From contig NC_045426.1 in the NCBI RefSeq assembly GCF_902635505.1, forward strand, positions 673,043,087 through 673,107,086: 64,000 nucleotides of DNA, given 5' to 3'. Position numbers and translations under genes: made by a program. The stretch is from Sarcophilus harrisii. Its lineage: Eukaryota > Chordata > Mammalia > Dasyuromorphia > Dasyuridae. The notes under the pieces were generated by a model. The model was given only the letters and a program-made list of their open reading frames with translations. It was not told where the DNA came from and ran no database searches. Numbering within the stretch: the first letter of the stretch is position 1; each line of letters starts with the position of its first letter. Positions 59,401 to 64,000 of this stretch are shown one piece after another.

Positions 59401-62400
59401 TGAAAGCCATGACCAAAAAAAGAGCCTAGATAACATTCTACGAGAAATAATTAAGGAAAATTGCCCCAATATTCTAGAAAGAGGAGGAAATTCTGATTGA
59501 AAGAATCCATCTATCACTTTCAGAAAAAGATCCCCTGAGGAAAGCTCCTTCCTTGAGAAACCCTGAAATATCCAGAAAAGAAACATTGAGTCAGTTTAGT
59601 TTCATCAAGGACAGGTCATGCAAGACTAACTATTTCCTTTTCTGAAAGGGTTCCAAATAGCTTAAACTGAAGATACGGTTTCCTAGGATCTTAACAAAGT
59701 ATTTGATAAAGTATCTTATTCTATTCTTGTGGAAAACATAGGAAGGCATAGACTACAATATAATTTATTATTATTTAGTCACTTCTGACTTCTTGCAAAC
59801 CCATTTGGAGTGGTTTCTCACTTCCTTTTCCAGCTCATTTTACAGAGGAAGAAACACAGGCAAATAGTTAAGTGACTTGTCTCAGCAAATTGAGTAGATG
59901 CCCATCATTTGGGAAATAGTTGAGTAAGTTGCAGTATATGAATGTAATGGAATATTATTGGTCTATAGAAATGATGAGCAAGCTGATTTCAGAAAAGTCT
60001 GGAAAGATTTACATGAACTGATGTTGAGTGAAGTGACCAAAATCAAGAATGCACTGTATAGAGTAACAACAAAACTATGTGATGATCAACTATAATGGAC
60101 ATAGTTCTTTTCAACAACACAGTGATTCAAGGTAATTCCAGTAAACTTGTGATGGAAAGGGCCATCCACATGCAGAGAGATTATGTGAAAGGAATAGAAA
60201 TACAATATTTTCACCTTGTTGTTGTTGTTGTCCGTTTGCTTGTTTTTTTTTTTTTTCTTTCTCATGGTTTTCCATTTGATCTGATTTTTTTTTATTTAAA
60301 TTTATCATAGCTTTTTATTTACAAGATATATGCATGGGTAATTTTTCAGCATTGACCCTTGCAAAACCTTCTGTTCCAACTTTTCCCCTCCTTTCCTTCA
60401 CTCCCTCTCCCAGATGGCAGGTAGACCAATACATGTTAAATATGTTAAAGTATATGTTAAATACAATATATGTATACATATCCATAGTTATTTTGCTGCA
60501 CAAAAAAAATTGGACTTAGAAATAAGTCCAATTAACCTGAGAAGGAAACCAAAACTGCAAGCGGACAAAAACAGAGGGATTGGAAATGCTATGTTGTGGT
60601 TGACACTCCTTTCTTAGAGTTCTTTCGCTGGGTGTGACTGGTTCTCTTTATTATTGAACAAATGGAACTGATTTGGCTCATCTCATTGTTGAAGAGAGTC
60701 ATGTCCATCAGAATTGATCATCATATAGTATTGTTGTTGAATTATATAATGATCTCCTGGTCCTGCTTATTTCACTCAGCATCAGTTCATGTAAGTCTCT
60801 CCAGGCCTTTCTGAAATCCTCCTGTTGGTCATTTCTTATAGAACAATGATATTCCATAACATTCATATACCACAATTTATTCAGCCATTCTCTAATTGAT
60901 GGGCATCCATTCAATTTCCAGTTTCTAGCCATCACAAAAAGGGAGGCCACAAACATTTTTTCACAAACAGGTCCCTTTCCCTTCTTTAAGATCTCTTTGG
61001 GATATAAGCTCAGCAGTAACACTGCTGTTGATCTGATTTTTGTTGAACAATATGACAAATATGGAAATTTTTTTTTAATTGCCTATATTTAACCTATATC
61101 AGATCACTTGTCTTGAGAGGGAGAAGAAAAAGGAGGGAGAAAAATTTAGAACACAAAATTTAAAAAAAAAGAAAGAAAAACAAATGAAAATACAGATCAT
61201 ATATCACTTTCCAAAAAAAGAAGTAGTAGTTAGTTGTCCCAGGTCACAAAGTTAGTATATATCTGAAGTCAGATTTGAACTCAAGAAAAAGAGTCTTCTT
61301 GACTTTAGGCCCAGTGATATATCCATTTCAACACCTAACTGTCCTGTATCACAATTACATATTTTAAAAACTAGTTGAAAAACCAAGGTCAAAGAGGAAT
61401 GTTATTAGGGTTTCAGTGTCAATAAACAGGTCTTCAGTGAAGTGGCCTGAGAGACCCAAGGATCTATGTTCCACTCTTAGCATTTTCAGTCAAATATTTG
61501 GATAAAAACTGGACAGCATGCTCATCAAATTTGTAAATGACATAGAAGTAGGAATTAGATAAGAAGAATTAATACTATAAGAACACTGAGCTAAACCTGA
61601 AAAGATGAAATTTAATATGGACAAATGCCAAGTCTTAGATTTGGGTTTAAAAAATCAATTTCAAAAGCATAGGACGAAGGAGTCAGAGCTCAATTAAAGT
61701 TTGAGGAGGAAAAAATCTGGAAGTTTTTAGTAAACTCAATATAAAGTAGTCATTGAGTGGTAAGGGGAGAAAAACAACAACTAATGGGATTCTGGGAAGA
61801 AGTCAAGAGAATTCGAGAGAGAAGGTGACAGAAAGTTAGGTTTGGAGTTGGATTCCAGTTCAGCCTTTAATATAGGTTAGCTGAGTAAATCTGTACTTGT
61901 TTTAAGCCATCCTCTGTGATCGCAAGTTAAAGAGAAGGTTCTGACCAGCACCGAGAGGAGCCCTCCTGGGGGCTCCCTATCCCTGAGAAGTCACCGATCC
62001 AGAACAATCTTCTATAGCTCCCCAAAATCAGGAAGTGACAGCACCACTGCCACCTACTATGGTCTTTAGAGCGGCTTTGGGGCACAAGTCCTACCTCAGA
62101 TGCTTACTATGACCCTGGACAAGTGGCGAGGTCTCAGTTTCCTCATCTTTAGTAAAAAGCAAGTAATGCCAAGATTTTCGTGAGGATTAAATGAGGTACT
62201 GTTTGTAAAGCACTTAGCACATAGTAGGCACTTAACAGATGCTTGTTCCTTTCCTTGCCAGGAAAAAATGAGATACTTGTAAGGTGCTTTGTCATAACGC
62301 CACCGCGCCTGCACCCAGCTCGGATCCCATTTGGAGTCGGGGGCTCAGTTCTACCCACCACGGAGCGACAAGAGGAGGACCCCAAGGTGAAGATTCTTCA

Positions 62401-62723
62401 GTTCTTATTACTTGAAGATTGGCTGAAAAAATTGAGGGGAGACGGGGCTGCTGCCGTAGGCAAGGCTTCGGAGCCTGAAGAGGCAGATTTAGGTTCTCCA
62501 TCAAAAAACGCCGCCTGACCACGACGCAGAGGGGTAAGGGAGGGGGCGGTCAACAGCTCCCGAGACTAAAAGTCTGCGGGTAGGTGGGGAGGGGGATTCT
62601 TATTCAGCTTCTAGATTCCATTTCCAAAGCCCCTTCCCACTCCCGACCCAGGCCCCGGGAAAATAGTGACCCCCGCCCCAGGCCCCAAGCACTGACCCGA
62701 AAAACCTCAAGCTTCACCCCCAT
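53473..62723 (-). CDS. PET100: PET100, cytochrome c oxidase assembly chaperone, complete, 4 exons
   Basis: Exons 62697-62723, 54550-54636, 53963-53995 and 53473-53550 all join in phase 0, giving 74 aa (human 73). MGVKLEVFR from exon 1 joins MVLYLTFPVAMFWVSNQA from exon 2, matching human MGVKLEIFRM and the conserved single membrane segment. Exon 3 gives REIFPPEREDQ and exon 4 RQELEDFKERMRKQREERLL, matching the basic, helical C-terminus. PET100 is an inner-membrane protein of mitochondria that helps complex IV assembly; human loss causes Leigh-like COX deficiency. Intron 1 is about 8.06 kb, against a whole human gene of roughly 2 kb. It is filled with LINEs, SINEs and copies of the gene's own 3' part. 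No canonical AATAAA was seen between the stop and the PCP2 3' end. Confidence 0.95.
55563..55760 (-). pseudogene. PET100 exon 4 copy inside PET100 intron 1 (copy 2)
   Basis: 55571-55650 repeats the start of PET100 exon 4 with its acceptor (original 53525-53601) almost base for base. 55717-55760 repeats an intron segment (original about 54223-54265), in the same order but with about 620 bp of spacer reduced to about 66. The acceptor and first eight codons (RQELEDFK) are kept, then the frame runs into unrelated sequence. This is a partial segmental duplication, not a retrocopy, because intron is included. Confidence 0.85.
55950..56840 (+). mobile_element. L2 LINE 3' region (PET100 intron 1)
   Basis: ACTTCCCCTATGCAGATGAC, TTGCCTCTGAGATAAAATC and CACCTAGCACAGTGCCCAGC. 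It is interrupted by a MIR piece at about 56220-56330. Confidence 0.65.
56841..57944. other. Unassigned, possibly LTR-derived sequence (PET100 intron 1)
   Basis: (CA)n at 57138-57160. TTTTTATAATAAACTGCCCC at about 57750 could be an LTR-type polyA region, but no ends or target duplication were found. Confidence 0.3.
57945..58046 (-). pseudogene. PET100 exon 4 copy inside PET100 intron 1 (copy 3)
   Basis: Repeats the exon 4 acceptor and first codons (57989-58046), with one residue changed (RWELEDFK). It also shares about 45 bp of flank with copy 2 that is absent from the original gene. Copies 2 and 3 thus share a later duplication step. Confidence 0.85.
58420..59587 (+). mobile_element. L1 5' UTR and ORF1, truncated
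   Basis: The 59360-59590 reading resembles L1 ORF1 C-terminal domain (LRIIGLFESHDQKK, NILREIIKENCPNILE). The sequence before it is the A-rich 5' UTR/ORF1 coiled-coil part. Confidence 0.78.
59886..61200 (+). mobile_element. L1 3' end, itself split by a second L1
   Basis: 59886-60290 carries ORF2 C-terminal and 3' UTR sequence (GTAGATGCCCATCATTTG, ACATGAACTGATGTTGAG). 61028-61200 resumes the same 3' UTR. Confidence 0.82.
60291..61027 (-). mobile_element. L1 3' end, antisense, nested
   Basis: The minus strand encodes the L1 ORF2 C-terminus: CPSIREWLNKLWYMNVMEYH and DFRKAWRDLHELMLSEISRT. It ends in the L1 3' UTR. Confidence 0.88.
61871..62300. other. PET100 intron 1, promoter-proximal; MIR-like SINE
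   Basis: 62085-62245 is a MIR-like SINE (GTTTGTAAAGCACTTAGCAC, CATAGTAGGCACTTAACAG). From about 62290 the sequence becomes CpG-rich up to PET100 exon 1. Confidence 0.6.
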
Positions 62724-63035
62724 CCTGTCGGGTCCGACGGCTGCTTCCGCCAGTCTCTGAAACCACATCCGCCCAAAGCCAAACTCCGCAGCAAGACGTA
62801 CGATCATTGGTTAGAACCCAAGGCTGGATGCTGGAGCCTATTGGCCCCAGAGGTCCAAAGCGGAAGCAAGAGGAGAAGGTGTCCCGCCTCTTCTCCCACA
62901 CCAGAGCAGGCGGAAGTTGTTTTGAGGAAGGGCACGGAAGTGGGTTGCATCTGGCCAATGAGGAACAGCGGTAGGACGGATGGAGGCGGGATCACAGTGT
63001 TCAGGCTGGTGACTACAGCCCGGGAAGGAGCGGGG
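62724..63035. promoter_or_regulatory. Bidirectional PET100/XAB2 promoter
   Basis: Only 312 bp separate the two start codons. The interval has three CCAAT-type sites (ATTGG at about 62805 and 62848, CCAAT at about 62956) and ETS cores (GGAAG at about 62860, 62912 and 62936). It is CpG-rich and has no TATA box. An NRF-1-type palindrome TGCGCAGGCGC lies about 175 bp inside XAB2 (about 63213). Such sites are typical of two-way promoters serving mitochondrial and housekeeping genes. Confidence 0.8.
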
Positions 63036-63110
63036 ATGCCCGAGATCGGGGATGCAGTCCCAGCGGAGGCAAAGCTGAAGACTCGGCCTGAGAGACCCGA
63101 CCTCTTCTTC
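63036..63110 (+). CDS. XAB2: XAB2, first coding exon (rest lies beyond the window)
   Basis: A 25-codon ORF from ATG at 63036 ends at a consensus donor (TTC/gtgagt, phase 0). Its end, RPERPDLFF, matches human XAB2 RPERPDLVF just before the first HAT repeats. Position and strand, head-to-head with PET100, also match human. The first 16 residues (MPEIGDAVPAEAKLKT) are longer than and unlike the human MVVMARLS, so the start is inferred from the open frame. XAB2 (yeast Syf1) is a TPR/HAT-repeat protein of the spliceosome NTC/IBC complex and acts in transcription-coupled repair. Confidence 0.88.
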
Positions 63111-64000
63111 GTGAGTACGAGCGGGAGGAGCGCACAGACGCTGTATGCGCCACGAGGCGGCGGGCGGGCTCTGAAACCTGGGATGGGGAGCCAGCCCGAC
63201 GGAGGCGAGGAGTGCGCAGGCGCGGCTCCGGGAGCCTCGGGAGAGTGCAAGCGCGTGAAAAAGCCTCCGCTCACCTGGGAATGGGCGAGGGGAGGCTGCT
63301 GCCATCTGGGCGCTTTGCTCCTGGTGCATTTCTTGAGACAAAGCGGAGGGGGGGAACCCTAGGGAACCACTGCAACTTCTTGAGCGAAGCCGAGAAAAAG
63401 ATCAGGACTTTAAAGGGCTCCCAGGTGCTGAGGTCTGCTCAGAAATCCCCAGTAAACCGCAGACTCGTTTGCATGGAAAAAGATCAGGACTTTAAAGGGT
63501 GAATCTGCTCAGAAATCCCCAGTAAACCGCAGACTCGTTTGCGTGGTATTCCAAGCTTGCCACAATGTTGCCTCTTTACAAAGGTATTGTTCCCCTCTTG
63601 AGACACAGGGCTGCCAATTGGGTCCTGTTCTTGCTGTCCCCGTTGCCTGGACTCTGCGGCCCCTTCTTCACTTGTTGAATTTGTGGTTTACCTTTAAAGC
63701 CCAGCCCGCCCGTCCGTGCTCTCCAGGAAACGTTCCTAGATCTCCCGCTGAGTCAGTTACAACTTTTCAGGCTTCACCCGCCCTCGTGCCCCCTCTGCTG
63801 CACTTAGTCACATTATCTGCGCAGTTTTCTGCAATGATGCCTTTCTCTTAAACTGTAAACTACAGAAGGGCGGGGACAAAGTCTTATCATGGTAACGTCT
63901 CTTTGGGCATGGGGAAAAGGTGTAAGAAAAAAAGATTCTGTTGTTCCTCTGCTTGGATCCAGGAGGTAGAAGCGAGGAACGGAAACTTAATAGAAGTGAA
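63111..64000 (+). other. XAB2 intron 1, partial
   Basis: GC-rich for the first 250 bp, continuing the CpG-rich promoter, then ordinary sequence. The open frames here are GC-rich by-products and have no exon signals. A tandem duplication lies at 63395-63546. Confidence 0.7.
63395..63546. repeat. Tandem duplication in XAB2 intron 1
   Basis: Unit 1 (63395-63476, 82 bp) and unit 2 (63477-63546, 70 bp) are nearly identical, starting AAAAAGATCAGGACTTTAAA and ending CAGACTCGTTTGC(A/G)TGG. Unit 1 has about 12 extra internal bases. Confidence 0.93.

Larger units (their letters stand above)
59765..61345 (+). mobile_element. MIR/THER1-type SINE split by an L1
   Basis: Left half 59765-59884 (CTCATTTTACAGAGGAAG) and right half 61226-61345 (CCAGGTCACAAAGTTAG, TTCAACACCTAACTGTCC) make one SINE. 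The L1 at 59886 lies between them. Confidence 0.8.
59588..61870 (+). mobile_element. CR1/L3-like LINE RT fragment, host of nested insertions
   Basis: 59588-59755 and 61380-61770 are two halves of one LINE reverse transcriptase region (CATCAAGGACAGGTCATGCA; GCATGCTCATCAAATTTG; AAGATGAAATTTAATATGG). 59760-61345 is inserted material. Confidence 0.75.

Overview
The window is vertebrate nuclear DNA, almost certainly from a marsupial. Coding exons are small and split by GT-AG introns, and the spaces between them hold tRNA-headed SINEs, MIR/THER1-type core-SINEs, RTE, L2 and CR1/L3-like LINEs, L1 3' ends of a type typical of marsupials, and ERV fossils. Species cannot be fixed from sequence reading alone.

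Six protein-coding genes can be rebuilt exon by exon. Their order and relative strands match my recollection of human 19p13.2: MCEMP1 (minus, 6.7-13.5 kb), RETN (minus, 27.9-28.8 kb), STXBP2 (minus, 39.1-46.8 kb), PCP2 (plus, 50.1-53.0 kb), PET100 (minus, 53.5-62.7 kb) and the first coding exon of XAB2 (plus, 63.0 kb), which runs out of the window. All exon joins keep phase. The deduced proteins are 194 aa (MCEMP1), 112 aa (resistin), 594 aa (Munc18-2), 144 aa (PCP2) and 74 aa (PET100), close to the human lengths. No damage was seen in any of them.

Region by region: 0-6.7 kb is repeats, including the 3' part of a class II ERV with its LTR. 6.7-13.5 kb is MCEMP1 with repeat-filled introns. 13.5-27.7 kb is a repeat desert: an RTE, a 5'-inverted L1 split by a solo LTR, a second solo LTR with a 4-bp target duplication, and two antisense L1 blocks, one holding an ERV with a 6-bp target duplication. 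27.8-29.1 kb is RETN. 29.1-39 kb is repeats plus a possible solo LTR. 39.1-47.2 kb is STXBP2 with a GC-rich promoter and a 31-bp minisatellite. 49.4-53.1 kb is PCP2, with two unassigned exon-like ORFs upstream or inside it. 53.5-62.7 kb is PET100, whose first intron has grown to about 8 kb by TE nesting and by duplications of its own last exon. 62.7-63.1 kb is the head-to-head PET100/XAB2 promoter.

The genes are functionally mixed: myeloid membrane protein and resistin, granule exocytosis (STXBP2), G-alpha modulation in Purkinje and bipolar cells (PCP2), complex IV assembly (PET100) and splicing or repair (XAB2). No new multi-gene system was found. The most interesting signals are the extra PCP2-side exons and the PET100 exon 4 copies.
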